From Trichobilharzia regenti (taxonomy: Eukaryota > Platyhelminthes > Trematoda > Strigeidida > Schistosomatidae): DNA of 64,000 nucleotides. Under the pieces are notes generated by a model that saw only the letters and a program-made list of their open reading frames with translations, was not told where the DNA came from and made no database searches. A program made the translations under genes and the position numbers. Every line of letters starts with the position of its first letter. The stretch's first letter is position 1. The DNA lies in contig OX235263.1 in NCBI GenBank assembly GCA_944472135.2, positions 30,247,379-30,311,378 on the forward strand. Reading direction: 5' to 3'. This document shows, piece by piece, positions 33,521 to 45,127 of the stretch.

Positions 33521-33886
33521 TAAAAGGCGAAAAGTTCTATTCGCTCTGAGTTTCATGGTTATGACCATTAGTCAACAACGTGTATTTGCTATATTAAGAA
33601 GAATCATGTTTACCCAGAGACAAATTTGTGTCACTCAGTGAGATTCTTTTTCAGAAAACTGCACTATCTGACAATCATTTAAGAAAACCATATTGTTTAA
33701 CTTAATACAATTCAACTGTGAAGGACCACAGATATTAAACGATAACATATAATTGAAGAAGGGATATAATGGGGATATGATATAATAAGAAAACCGATAT
33801 TATTGATGATTACATTTTGATACAGAAGTAGTATCTGATGCATACTGTTGTATTTATTCAGTCTACTCTAGTAATATCACACTCAC

Positions 33887-33991
33887 TTGAAGTAGTTTTA
33901 TCAAGTTTTCATCCGGTATGCAAGCACGAAATTTAATTGACTGATGAAATATGTCAACCAGTGTTCTAGTCAACTGAGCTTTTGTACGATC
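33887..33991 (-). CDS. unc80: unc80 exon (DRTKAQLTRTLVDI)
   Basis: 35 codons, phase 0 to 0: DRTKAQLTRTLVDIFHQSIK followed by FRACIPDENLIKLLQ. Acceptor TTTGACAG, donor GTGAGT. It is a conserved helix pair of the repeat scaffold and follows the VELCSL-type exon upstream. Confidence 0.9.
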
Positions 33992-34064
33992 CTGTCAAAT
34001 AAGAAATTAAAAATAATAAAATATACTGAAATTGGAAAACAGAAAAACTGAAGTATTAATATCT

Positions 34065-34235
34065 TGACTGAACGGTAGCTACCTGGTTTTATAATCCACC
34101 AGTTCTTGGTTTGATTCTTGGTAGAGTTATGAATGCATACTTCTAAAAAGTCCTAAATCAGAGTGAAACAGCTTTCCATGTTTGTCTAACCATCTTTGTC
34201 CGAGATAGTATGCAACATAGATTTCGAGACGCTGC
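34065..34235 (+). mobile_element. Decayed Sm-alpha-like SINE
   Basis: GGTTTGATTCTTGGTAGAGT (B-box remnant), AAAAAGTCCTAAATCAGAGT and GAAACAGCTTTCCATG are recognisable in family order, with no intact ribozyme box 1. Confidence 0.4.
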
Positions 34236-34893
34236 ACAAATGATAGGTATCACATTATTTTCACATAGTAAATCAGTCACTTTCGTATTTCGATAAAGAA
34301 ATTAAGACGAAATTTGCAGTATAAAATGATATCATTCTATTTCACAGGTTCTCATCAGCTGCAGACTACCTGAAATTACAATGTTTACATAGATGATAAT
34401 AACATACTTTAACGTTTAAGTGGTAGTAGAGAAGAGATACTATAAAATTGACGCATCCAATATGTAAGCATTACAATGTGTTTAGTTTAAGTTTTCATCA
34501 TCAATTTATACGCTTTCAAAGTAGAAGAGACGGGGGGGGGTGAAGGAGTGAGACAGAAAACGGAAAAATTGATTAACAGAACAGCGTTAGCTTGTAGGTT
34601 CACATAGCAACTCAAAAAACAAAAGTGGTTACAGTTTATGAGACTAAGATTTGTTCAGTGAGTTGAGATCACTGAATTAAATGACTAATTAATGTAATCA
34701 AAATCAATATTCAATTACCAAGGGAGTGAGAGGTTAATCACACTCTCTTTCTGTATGCATAAGTCTGGTTTAAGTCGTTTGATTGCGATTGCTTCGGCAA
34801 ATCGTAGTAAATTTGCTGTCCTTTGTCTGAGTCCTTCAAAATATTAAATAGAATAGTATACAGTACAGTTATAAAAAGCTTATTTCTGCTCAC

Positions 34894-35001
34894 CTTTAAA
34901 ACTCGATTACTCAATGAACATAGTTCTATGACACTAGTCAAACGAAAGTGTACATTTTCTACAATTACCCGGAGTAAATTCGAAAATGTATCTGGAAGTG
35001 T
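34894..35001 (-). CDS. unc80: unc80 exon (TLPDTFSNLLRVIVENVHFR)
   Basis: 36 codons, phase 0 to 0: TLPDTFSNLLRVIVENVHFR then LTSVIELCSLSNRVLK. Acceptor TTATCCAG, donor GTGAGC. The frames on either strand that overlap it are shadows. Confidence 0.88.
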
Positions 35002-35769
35002 CTGGATAAAAACGATAAAGAGAAAAATAATTTAGTACAATGTGTGAAGTTCTATGCATGTATTATTGATTAATCATCTGACTTTATCATGACACAATAT
35101 GAAGAAATATAGATACAGGAGAAAGCAATAAGTCGAACCACTATCAGCGTGTATAAACTTCTGAATCATTTTCTGTAAGTGAGAAGGTGCACGCGTTGTA
35201 TAGAATAAATCACTAGTTCCTGACTACATGGTCACATGGTGTTGAGCTCTACATACCAGACGTGGGTTAAATGCCTCAGTGAATTGTATGTGTACACTAC
35301 TGTAGGAGGTCTAGAGAAAGAAGGCTTATAAAACACCACATCACTTAAATAACAATATAAATACAAACTGAAAACGGTCCCTTGTTACCCATATGTCTAT
35401 TATCGTGATCCGTTACAGCTAGCTACGGATACTAGATGATTATCCCCATAGGTTTCAATATACTCTGGAGATCATTCGAAGAGTTATTAGGTAGAAGCGA
35501 AAATTCATGTCTTAAGATTTGGTCATTTTGTTGGCTATAATATCATGCAACTAGATTACTGCTATCTCTGGAAATAATATACTTCCTTTCTGATTATTAA
35601 AATTTAAATAAAATAAAATTCTTCCTTCGGTGGTTTTCATCAGGAACATTGATGTTATACCAAGCACAAAATCAGCTAAATAAAATCTAACTTAGATACT
35701 TTCACCTAAGCAATTAATTTTTGATTCGGAGACTTACAATAGTATTTATTGAAAAACGTCGATCACAGG

Positions 35770-35945
35770 TCGACTCACTTTCAAACCTCGCTTAGCTGGT
35801 AATAAGCTTGGCAAAGAGGGAAGGTTTGGTGTGAGTCTAGCAATCCCACCTCGTAAAAATAAAACCACTGCTACCGAAACTTCAAAGCTCTAGCTTGTAG
35901 CCCTATGTTCCATTTGGTATGCAAAGGTATAAAAAAAAGTACGGA
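35770..35945 (+). mobile_element. Family B SINE lacking its tRNA-like head
   Basis: Starts within the CCTCGCTTAGCTGGTAATAA block and has GGCAAAGAGGGAAGGTTTGG, CTGCTACCGAAACTTCAAAG and GCCCTATGTTCCATTTGG. Confidence 0.65.
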
Positions 35946-36049
35946 TGCAGCAGTATTGCAAAGTTAAAGGACCATAACCTTTCCAAAGTGGAATTTGATC
36001 GATATAATAACGGGTAAAATGTCAGTCCGTCATTATCACACATAAAGAT

Positions 36050-36298
36050 ATTTTTTTCGTTCCTTCAAGTTCCCAGTGGAACATAGGGCTTTAAGCTAGA
36101 TGCTTCAAGTTTCGGTAGCATTGGTGTTTATTTTTACGGGATGCGGTTACTAGCCTTACGCCCAAACTTTTCTCTTTACCGGCTTTATTTATTACTGGCT
36201 CAGCGAGGGATACGAGTGCATCAGCTGGAGATCGAAACCCGGACCACATGCTAATTTTGCGAACATTCTACCTCTGTGCCACCGACGCAGTTGTAGAT
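36050..36298 (-). mobile_element. tRNA-headed SINE, family B
   Basis: A minus-strand copy with the head TGCGTCGGTGGCACAGAGGT, a degraded B box (GGTTTCGATCTCC), GGTAAAGAGAAAAGTTTGGG and the end CCCTATGTTCCACTGGGAAC. Confidence 0.75.
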
Positions 36299-36549
36299 AT
36301 AGTTAGCTTTAATAATTGGAGATCCGATACTACGTTATATCTTCGACAAAGTAACTTGAAAATCCAACTTCTCATTACAAGCGAAACACCATTGACTGAA
36401 GACATGCGAAACGCAGTTACTGTTACGACTCCGAAATTATTGATTATTGGAGAAACACTTTAATAAGCAGAAGGACTGACAAAACAATAAATCACTATAC
36501 TGTTAAAATAAAAACAAAAATGATTCTCTAATATCCACTCATGATTTAC

Positions 36550-36902
36550 CTTGAAATTGGATGCGATCGGTGAACGCAGCACACAAGTCATAATACGTAC
36601 AGTAGTTGCCAGATTATTTGGTATCGGTGTGACTGTGGGTAATTTTCTCATGAATAAGTCTAATGGCCCAATTATATCAGTCCATCCAGAGGCTATAAAA
36701 TGATTCATTTTAGCATCATCAGTTAAATTAGGCAAGTTTTCTAAATAATTGGCAAGATTTTCTAATAGAACAGGCAAGGTATCAACATTTATTGACTTTT
36801 GTTTATTTAATGATTCCAGAAGTAAATTGATGGGTTGAAAGAATGACATATGATCTTCAAAATCAACCAGCACTGCTATAATCGCCTTGAAGAAATTTTC
36901 AT
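36550..36902 (-). CDS. unc80: unc80 exon (LVDFEDH ... SGWTDIIGPLDLFMRKLP)
   Basis: Two bases finish a split Asp codon, then 117 codons, ending phase 0. Conserved blocks: DENFFKAIIAVLVDFEDHMS, LPVLLENLANYLENLPNLTD, HFIASGWTDIIGPLDLFMRK, and VRIMTCVLRSPIASNFK. Acceptor CTATAG, donor GTAAAT. The frame that runs on past 36550 is intron. Confidence 0.92.
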
Positions 36903-37071
36903 CTATAGAGAGGAGATGAAAAATCAAAACAAAAAAATGTGACTTTAGAGGCAAACTGTATGCGAATGAGTGGAAACAGGTGAAAAGTTGTCAAGTTGAT
37001 TGTACACATAAAACAATTTTATGAGCTTATCATAATATGTTTTAAAAAATTCTGATGTTATATTCACTCAC

Positions 37072-37190
37072 CAGGTATATGAGTTTGGAATAATTGAGTG
37101 AACAGACCATTTGGTGCTAGATTATACATTGTGCAACGAAGAAATTGACGAGCGATGCTAGACACATTCCCAGGACTAATCACATGTGAA
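37072..37190 (-). CDS. unc80: unc80 exon (ARQFLRC ... LAPNGLFTQLFQ)
   Basis: 119 nt; phase 2 in, phase 1 out. It reads SHVISPGNVSSIARQFLRCT then MYNLAPNGLFTQLFQTHIP and G. This is one of the best-conserved parts of UNC80. The phase joins cleanly with QPEL of the exon upstream and the split Asp downstream. Confidence 0.92.
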
Positions 37191-37489
37191 CTAGATAGAT
37201 GAAAATAATGAGTGTTATATGCGTATGAGGTAGAGAAATTACGAAAGACTAAAAGTGAGACTCAAAACTTCACATTTATTTTAAAATGTAAAACATTTTA
37301 TGACATTAGGCAATATAGGTAGGTTTTTTAATTGAATTTTAATGTGAAACAAATCTAAATTAGAAAATTTGTCAGCTTATAATAAACCCTCATTTTCATG
37401 ATAAACATAGTAAATTTTTCTGGTGATTGATGGGCTATCTGATAACCCTAAATACAGCGTATTTTAACCCCAAAAAGAAGCTCTGTTTT

Positions 37490-38530
37490 TTATGTAATTG
37501 TGTTCTCTTAGCTGGATGGTTTACTGGCGAAGCTTTCATCGCCCTACTAGGCAACATATTCAGCGCATACTTCAATTTGAAATGAGCTTTTAGATTTCTC
37601 CACGAGTTTATTAGTCATCTCTCCTGGTGACCTGGGGCGTGATTGGTTGCTTTTGTATGTTTTCACACCCTCTAGACTACTTGTATTGGTACTGATTGTT
37701 TCCTTGACTTGAACTTTGACCCTTTGTGTATGAGATTTCCTTCTTATGCATTAGTAAATTTTTTCTATGTCAATGAGTCTACAGATTGACGATTCACTGG
37801 AATACTAGGCTTCTAAAAATCATCTAGCATTCTTGGTGTTTCTTCTGTCTAATATTTGAACATTGTCCCAGTCGAATTGATGTCCATGGTTGTCTGTGTG
37901 CAGCGATATAAAGGAGTGGATGTCATATCTTTTGATAGCCAGTTTATGTTCATGGATATGAAGATGAAGGGGACGTCCACTTTGGCCAGTGCAGGATTTT
38001 TCGCAGTCGTCGCAACTTATTTTATAGATGACGTTGGTTTTATTTTCTTTCGCTGTTGAGTCTTTTGGTTGACACAGGGTTGGCTGGCTGAGTGAAGTGA
38101 TTTTGTTGGTTTGTGTGCGACATCAATTTCCAAAGTTATTCCTAAGATGTTCTTTATATATGGTAGGGCGATTTTCTTTGTGTTTTCCTAAGGGGGCCTC
38201 TTTGATTTGGTAGGTTGTCTTGGGGGTAGATGCCCTTTAATGGAGTTCCGTGCATATCCATTCTTTTGAAAGACGTCCATGAGATATCTTTCTTTAATTT
38301 TCCTTAAGGTGGGAGTGCTGCAAAGAGTCCTGGCCCTCTTGAATGGTGTTTGTATATAACTCCTTTTGTGTATCATTGGGTTGTTGCTGTTGTAACTGAG
38401 TATTTTATCTGCGTGAGTTGATTTTCTATAAACTTGAGTTTTTAAGTTTTTGTGGCTGTTCGCTTGATCAGGACGGCCAAAAATGGGATTTTGTTCTCAG
38501 ATTCCTCTTCTCTTTTACGAGAGAAGAGTA
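37490..38530 (-). mobile_element. Degenerate PLE (RT C-end, GIY-YIG, hammerhead-like 3' end)
   Basis: Minus strand: a decayed RT tail (HKRSYIQTPFKRARTLCSTP, then RYLMDVFQKNGYARNSIKG), then a GIY-YIG domain reading YKISCDDCEKSCTGQSGRP, where HYIG of the better copy at 50.9 kb has become SCTG, so the second nuclease Tyr is lost. HGHQFDWDNVQIL follows. Frameshifts and stops occur throughout. The 3' end at 37527-37566 has the hammerhead-like motif, with box 1 reading CTGAATA. Confidence 0.8.
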
Positions 38531-38935
38531 TTGCTGTCAGTAACACTCAGCCACCTTAGGCTTGAGTCTGAGACAAAAGTCAAATGTCGTTGGTTTAAAA
38601 GAAAACTGTTTTCATCCAAGTATGTTTATCGCCTTCGGAGGTGCTGCTTCTAGTGAAGCGGGCTCGAAGATAGTGCTTATCCGGAGGTGAAAAGCACCAC
38701 CAAAGATAACCAAAACTTCTAGAGTAACAAAACGTCTAAATCAACTATACCATTAACTACAGATATCCTCGACTGTTCAAAAGTACAGTTCCAGAGAACT
38801 CATTTAAATATTTACTACCTATAGCTACCTTCTTCGTATATTGAAGTCTGAACGTGGTTAGAATCCAAACAGGCTTGCAGGATATTTATTTGCTTACAAG
38901 CATGCATATGCAATCAAACGAAATACCAGTTTATT
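38531..38935. other. unc80 intron, nothing recognised
   Basis: Includes 38630-38700, a GC-richer stretch with GAAGCGGGCTCGAAGATAG and short inverted pieces (GCACCACC and GGAGGTGCT). No family assigned. Confidence 0.35.
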
Positions 38936-38943
38936 AAACTTAC

Positions 38944-39582
38944 AGTTCGGGTTGCCATGAATAAAAATACGCACTGGCTAAGCGTGCCGTAGTTAACAGC
39001 ATATCTCTTAAGTATGGAGCTGCTAAACTTGGTTCACGATGTACAAATGTGGATAGACAGAGTATACCTAATCCAAGTGTATTTTCATCATAATGCTCCA
39101 GAATACAATGACACCATGGGCATCTTTCAGTAGTTAGTGCAACAGTCATTGCAGCAGTAGTTAAACTAGGCAGAGTATTTGTATTTGTACTTGGCATATG
39201 ATTGTGAACACTTGTATAGGTTGTATTTTGAGTAATTGGTGAAGGTGTATAACTATTTTTCTTGATATTTTCATGCTTTCTATCCAACTTCACATTATCA
39301 GATAAATAAAGTCCTTCAGCAACTGATTGTGAACGATTCACTGTTAACGAATTTGATGGTGGTATATCACTTGAGGAGTATAATTTACTCTGTGATACAC
39401 TGTCTTCACCAGATGTATCCAATGGATGAGATAAAGTTGAAGTTGTTGGTATAGTGAATTTAGTTTGCTGATTGTTTGAACGTTTACTTTTATTCAAAGG
39501 TGAAACAGAGTCACTTAATGAGTCTAGTAATGGTGTTGACTGGATATGACTGGGTGAATCAGATTTGAGTGATTTTAGCTTC
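38944..39582 (-). CDS. unc80: unc80 exon (Ser-rich linker and CPWCHCIL block)
   Basis: One base completes a Lys codon, 212 codons follow, and two bases (CT) run into the next exon. The first ~150 residues are a Ser/Thr/Asn-rich linker beginning KLKSLKSDSPSHIQSTPLLD. Then comes the conserved ERCPWCHCILEHYDENTLGL, GILCLSTFVHREPSLAAPYL, and ARLASAYFYSWQPEL. The paired Cys (CPWC) could bind metal, but that is speculation. Acceptor TTTTTAG, donor GTAAGT. Confidence 0.92.
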
Positions 39583-39584
39583 CT

Positions 39585-40475
39585 AAAAACAAAAAAACAA
39601 AAACAGACTCATAGATTTTCAACAAGGATAAGAATATTAGCTGATTTAAAGTTTCAGTCTATCTCGACAATCGTAATAATTCAGAGATTGATTAGGGAGA
39701 CTTCACTTAAGTTGGTTGATTTATGTCATATACAGTTTTTCTATTCTTTTACTCACAAAATACTTCTATGTGTGAAACAAAGACTACAATCACATAATAC
39801 ATTGAAGATGAAAATGATCTATTGCAGGTAAGTCATATAAGTTAGTTTTATTAGATAAATGATAAGATTGTAGTAATCAATCCCATTTCATCTGAAGGCA
39901 AAAGACAATGATATAAAATGGAGAGCTATTCATTCGAGTAAAGTCTAAGTGTCCCTAACATTCTCTAGTAGAAATCGAAAAATCCTATGGAAAATTAGTT
40001 ATTCTGAGCATTATTTGTTGATAGTATTACTCACAGCACGGTAATCAAAAGTGTACTGTATGGATAAGCTCAACCTAATTGAAGCTTTTTCTAGCTATCG
40101 AAAAACAACTCCCCAGGTGCCGATAATTTTCTACGAATTGATAAGAATGTTCTTTGGGCCATGAAAGTCTCACATAGCATTTCTATCCATGGATAATATA
40201 ATATAATAGTTTATAAATATGAAGGTCTTCTCAAGGTTTTTTTATATCTTATTCAGTTTTTCTCCTTACTGATTTCACAATATTAATAATACACTGTAAA
40301 TATATATAAAAGGGGGTTATTACTCCTGGTGTGGTGGTCCATTTTAGCCGTGTGTTTTTTAAAATGTGAATTTGGTTTTCTAGTTATCCTGGTTTTGAAA
40401 CATATGGTCCCTAAACAGATCTTCGGGAGAGCGAAAATAAAAAATTCCCCCGTCTTTACACATCATTTAAGGTGT
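39585..40475. other. unc80 intron, nothing recognised
   Basis: The plus-strand frame at 39565-39831 overlaps the exon and its acceptor and is a chance frame. No repeats identified. Confidence 0.4.
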
Positions 40476-40479
40476 TTCT

Positions 40480-41258
40480 ATTAGACGGAGGTTATGAAAA
40501 TAACCAACCAACAACAACAACAACAGCACCAAAATCCAGCGCCAATCACCATCAACGGGGGGTATTTGAAAGAGGTTACTTCATTCATTCACTTATCTAG
40601 GGAGCATTGTCTCAACTACAGGCAGTCGAGACGGACAAGGATGTCAAATAGAGCGAGAATCGGGAAGGCGAGAAGCACATTCATCAACCTGAAACCAATC
40701 TGGAAATCTTCGTCACTCAGCCAGCATCAACAACAAAATCCAGTCGGATTTTCAATACAAACAACGTCAAGTCAGTCAGTTCTTCTATACGGATCAGAAA
40801 CTTGGCGGGTGGGTCACAAAGAATATTTCCAACAGACTGTTGCAGACCTTCATCAACCAACAACTGTCTTCGCTGGCTCTATACTGAAGATCAGATGGCC
40901 GGGCTGGAAAGAATCACCAACAACAAGAAACTATGGAAACAAACAAACAAAACGAGAACCAATCGCCAACCAACAAATATGCAGGAGAAAGTGTAGACGG
41001 ATTGGACACTCGCTGAGGAAGCCGGTTGGTGACATCGCGCGCGCGTCAGGCCATTGCTCCAGTGGAACCAGACCGAAAGGGAAGCCACAAGTAGGACGTC
41101 GGTGCAAGGGTGACATGGAGGAGATCGTGTGAAGAGGAGTTGAAAGAGTATGGACTAACATGGATGGAGGTAAAAAGTACAGCAGAAGGAAGACAGAAGT
41201 GGCAAATGGAGATGGGCAATTGAAGCCCCATGTTCCACTAGGAACCCAAGGGAACAAT
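40480..41258 (+). mobile_element. SR2-like LINE fragment, poly-Q subfamily
   Basis: The longest frame (212 codons) begins MKITNQQQQQQHQNPAPITI and includes [48 protein letters not shown] and RRCKGDMEEIV. It is shifted into another frame for the last ~40 codons. The 3' end GCCCCATGTTCCACTAGGAA is followed by an AATAATGATATT tail. 5'-truncated just before the KTEV-type residues retained by the copy at 10 kb. Confidence 0.82.
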
Positions 41259-41369
41259 ATTAATAATGATATTATACTTTCACTTAATGTCGATTAATTT
41301 TAATAATTTAATAATAGTGACTTCATTCTGAACAATATTAATATAATGTAAGGAATTTTCGGTGGAATT

Positions 41370-41528
41370 TATTGCACACTATTTTCTCTTCGTCCAGAAT
41401 CTTCAAGTAAAGTAGCAACTGACGGTAGATCGTGTGGCACAATGCCCTGTGACCTGAAGAGCAAACAAATGCGTAATAACATTTCTTCTTTGTCTCCTTC
41501 AAGAAATGCGCATTTATGTTGAAAGACA
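41370..41528 (-). other. Unassigned coding-like segment
   Basis: One minus-strand frame reads HKCAFLEGDKEEMLLRICLL then FRSQGIVPHDLPSVATLLED and SGRREN before a stop. The acidic/hydrophobic spacing looks protein-like, but I do not recognise it. It has no convincing acceptor, and inserting it would break the unc80 phase that joins its neighbours perfectly. It may be part of an unnamed element. Confidence 0.25.
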
Positions 41529-42649
41529 ATTAAATAAATTGAGTTTTATTTCCTATGGAGTGCCAGTTTGAACTAAGAATCTCAGAAACAGTTGTATCAG
41601 GTATTGGGATATGTCACCGCTCAGGATCATGTTTTTTTCTCAAGTATAGTAGAAACTTACACATTCAGTAAGCCGTAAACATTTTAAATACTTTGCATAC
41701 TTTAACAGATCAAAACAAAGCAAACAGAAGAAATCGCATGCAATATAATGATGGGGGATTTTAGTAGTTGGAGTTTTAAGCAGGCTGTTGTGTACTGTTG
41801 TAGGACTATAATGTGTGGAGTTAAACAACTCATATTCATTGGTGTCATGATGCTAACTAGTCGTAAAGTAGCAAACAGATGTGATCATTAAAGAATTTTT
41901 TATTTATACTCTTGAGATTCAGTGACGACTCAAAGGAGCCATTTTATAACTAAATGTTAACTACTCTTTGACTAAGGCTACATATACTATGTAGTTATTT
42001 CACGTAAGATTGCTCAAAAGATGTAATCAATTAAACAAACGCAGAATAAAGAAAGAACAAGAGTACTCGAAATTCCTTCACCTCTGTAAACTATACACCG
42101 TTATACTTTGAGATGGGAGCTTAACGAAATTGAATGATTCATTGCATAAACTTCTCAATGTAATTTGCAATTATATGTGACTACATTAGTTTTTCCTAGT
42201 CTAGTTCAACACTTTAATCTTACCTTGATATTGAGTTTTTCTTCAGGTACTACTGAAAAGTGAAGTGACTTATGTACAGAAGTTTATCTTACTCAGCCTC
42301 TTTTACCGTCTTGTCTTATGTTTCCTCCAAACACTAGGATTTTTGAATGATCTATTTTCTATAAATTCATCTGCAGCTTAATAGAAATGTTAAAGAACCA
42401 GTAACTCTTTGCTCTTTATGTATCATAAAGACTAACTAGATCAAACATTCTATAATATCTATGAGATTACAGACATCCTATTGGAATAAAATGCGAAAAT
42501 AAACAACACAGAATGGTGTTTTCATCTTCCTTCCTTCTATGGTGTTGACCAAAGTATGTTAGTTTTGAATAATCTAAATATAATAAGTAATGAGATGGTT
42601 TTGAAATAATGGAGAGGATTTGTACTTCAGATGGATGGTATTGAGTTAG

Positions 42650-43240
42650 TTGTGTTCTCTGAGCTGGTTGGTTTAATTGAGAAGCTTTTATCATCCTTCT
42701 ACTAAACAAGTATACAGAAAATCAACGCACACAGACCAAATACTCAACTATAATAGTGATAAAACAATTAACCACAAAAGAGACTGTTTGTGGCCAGACA
42801 TTGTTTAAATGACTTCAAGCACACTGTAGCACTCTAGTGTTGAAGAGAATGGAGGAGAAATGCCTACTAAGCATTTCCAAAAAGAATAGATATCCACACA
42901 ATTTCATCAAAAATCTCGAGTCACAACACCAACAAGAAACCATCATGAAAAACCACAAGAAAATTCATCTATCCATATATAAAAGAAATCTCTGAAATAG
43001 CAGCTAGAACATTAAGACCGTTTGAAATATGTATAGCATACAAACCAGTCTAATTACTTTATTTGATATTGCGCAAATCAAAAGATCCAACCGAGAAAGA
43101 AGATAAAAATTAATACCGTTTTCAAAATAAACTGTAGAAACTTCAATAAGCATTACATCGGTCGAAGTGGGCGTCCCCTTCAAATCCGAATCCCAGAACA
43201 CAAATTGGCTGTAAAAGACATGATATATATTATTTCTAAC
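42650..43240 (+). mobile_element. PLE, left part, interrupted by a LINE
   Basis: Plus strand: TENQRTQTKYSTI-like, then ISEIAARTLRPFEICIAYKP and FKINCRNFNKHYIGRSGRP, with the GIY-YIG motifs KIN and HYIGRS kept. It reaches EHKLAV-KDMI with frameshifts on the way. The frame is cut at about 43225 and resumes at 44370. 42650-42712 looks like a minus-strand PLE 3' end fused to the left edge, giving another head/tail inversion. Confidence 0.75.
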
Positions 43241-43244
43241 AGTT

Positions 43245-44370
43245 TTTTTCTTTTCCAACAATTATACGACAATGCTGCATGCCAAGTAATCCACAACGGG
43301 TAACTTACGGAAGCCTTCGAAGTGAGGACGGGAGTGAGGCAAGGCTGTCTACTATCGCCAATGATCCTCCTGATCGTAGTAGATTGGATAATGCGATAGA
43401 CAACGGGAAACGAGGATACAGGCATAAAATGGACTCACACAAAAAGAGACTTGGAGGATCTGGACTTCGCTGATGATATATGTCTGATTTCCCATAAACT
43501 GGAAGATATGCAAGTGAAAAGCAACAAGCTGGCAGAACAAGCATCCAGAGAAGATAGGACACCATTCAGGTGAACATAGATAAAACAGAGGTGATGAAGA
43601 TTCCTGGCCAACACCAAAAGCCACAGCAACAACAACAACAGACAACAATCACCCAGCATAAATGGGGGGAGCCTGAAAGAAACAACCTCCTTTACCTACA
43701 CACCTACCTGTGAAGCATCGTTTCAACTACAGGCCGACGGAACTGACGAGGATATCAAAGCCAGAATCGGAAAAGCAAGACAAGCTTTCATTACTCTCAA
43801 GTCTGTGTGGAGTGGAGGTCAACAGCACTCAACACGAAAACGAAAATAAGATGAGGATTTTCAACTCCAATGTGAAGTCAGTCAGTGCCACTTACTATAG
43901 GGATGGATCAGAGACTTGGTCAGCGCGTCATAAAGAGCATCTCCAACAAACTTCAGACCTTCATTAACAGTTGTCTTCGCTCAATACTACTCAAGATCAG
44001 ACAGCCGGCCAGAAAAGTTCAGGAACATGGATCTCTGGCAATGAGCGAACCAACCCAACAGGAACCGATTGTGAAACAATTAGGCAGGAAGCAATGGAGG
44101 TGGATTGGATTGACCATACTCTGAGGAAACCATCAAGTGACATGACTAGACAAGCCCTCGCTCGAGTGGAACCCGAAAGGGAAGCGGGCGGCGAGTTGGT
44201 CTTCAGTGCAAGGGTGACTTGGAGGAGATCATGTGAGGAGGAGATGAAAGCATGTGGGCAGACTTGGAGCTGGGTGAAAAAGTTGTCAGAAAACCGAAAG
44301 CAATAGAGACGTGCAGCTGAAGCCCTATGTTCCTCTAGGAATTAAAGGATATAATAATAATATATTCTTT
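43245..44370 (+). mobile_element. SR2-like LINE inserted in a PLE
   Basis: Reads LYDNAACQVIHNG, LTEAFEVRTGVRQGCLLSPM (RT motif B), a TAG, then DLEDLDFADDICLISHKLED with the catalytic FADD. GSETWSARHKEHLQQTSDLH and the shared 3' end GTTCCTCTAGGAATTAAAGG with a TAATAATAATA tail follow. At least four frame breaks. It shares its sequence, and even the premature TAG, with the inverted copy at 31400-32293. Confidence 0.85.
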
Positions 44371-44800
44371 CGTATCAATGCAAGCGAATAAGTTTTCACA
44401 CCAATTTGTTTGGGATAATGTAGGAATTTTAAATAAATGAAACACCAAAAATACTGCTAGGGAATTCTTAGAAGCCTGATATTCAAGTGAGTCAACATTT
44501 AACAAACACATGATTATAGACCAAATTTACCAGCTGATAAAAAGTAAATCTCATGACAAGAGATTTCGATTTCCAAGCCAATAAAAATGACCAGTAGGAA
44601 TGTAAGTTAACAACCAGCCACGGCAATGGTTCCCAGGAAATGCAATTACGTTACTCATGGAGAATTTAAATAAGTCCATTTTATCCTAAAATCTTCGCTG
44701 AAGATGTTGTCTAGAAGGACGGCAAAAGCTTCACAGTTAAATCAACCAGATCAGAGAACACAACTAATCCAATGAGATGATTTTCAGTGCTAAAAACAGG
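44371..44800 (+). mobile_element. PLE, right part after the LINE
   Basis: Resumes with SFVSMQANKFSHQFVWDNVG, TARELLEA, a stop, then NKHMIIDQIYQLIKSKSHDK, matching the C-terminal GIY-YIG region of the PLE at 50.9 kb. The hammerhead-like motif follows at 44696-44734 (CTGAAGA, GTTGTC/GACGGC, AAAA for GAAA). Confidence 0.8.
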
Positions 44801-45042
44801 TCTAACATTGGGGTATTAGAAAAACGATTTCTTAATTTTTAGCCATCCGTTTTGTAAACAACTGCTACTTTATAAACAAGGTGGTTATTAGGCTCTTTAA
44901 TTGTGATTAAATTCAACTCAGGAAAGAAGAAAACAGTATAACAGTTAAGTTAACTTATGTATAATCACATTTCAGTCAGTCAGCTGTTTCTCTAAAGCAA
45001 ACTGAAAAAAAGCCTCTGAATTAAAGTCATGTGAAATCTTAC
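44801..45042. other. unc80 intron, nothing recognised
   Basis: Short intronic stretch between the PLE remnant and the donor of the upstream exon. No motif seen. Confidence 0.4.
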
Positions 45043-45127
45043 TTTTCATCTTGAAGATTAGAACCAGAACCTCGTTTAGGAAATCTTAGTGTTACTTTCT
45101 TCGGCGATTTACATTCATTCGATCCAC
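45043..45127 (-). CDS. unc80: unc80 small exon (KSPKKVTLRFPKRGSG)
   Basis: 85 nt; enters in phase 1 and leaves in phase 2. Peptide GSNECKSPKKVTLRFPKRGS, then GSNLQDE and a split Lys. Its phase fits only the exons at 46263-46350 and 38944-39582, linking them directly. Acceptor TTTCACTAG, donor GTAAGA. Confidence 0.85.

Noticed and set aside
41338..41529. Extra unc80 exon between 45043 and 39582
   Set aside because: The exons at 45043-45127 and 38944-39582 join in exact phase (AA plus G). The candidate lacks a good acceptor and would break that phase.
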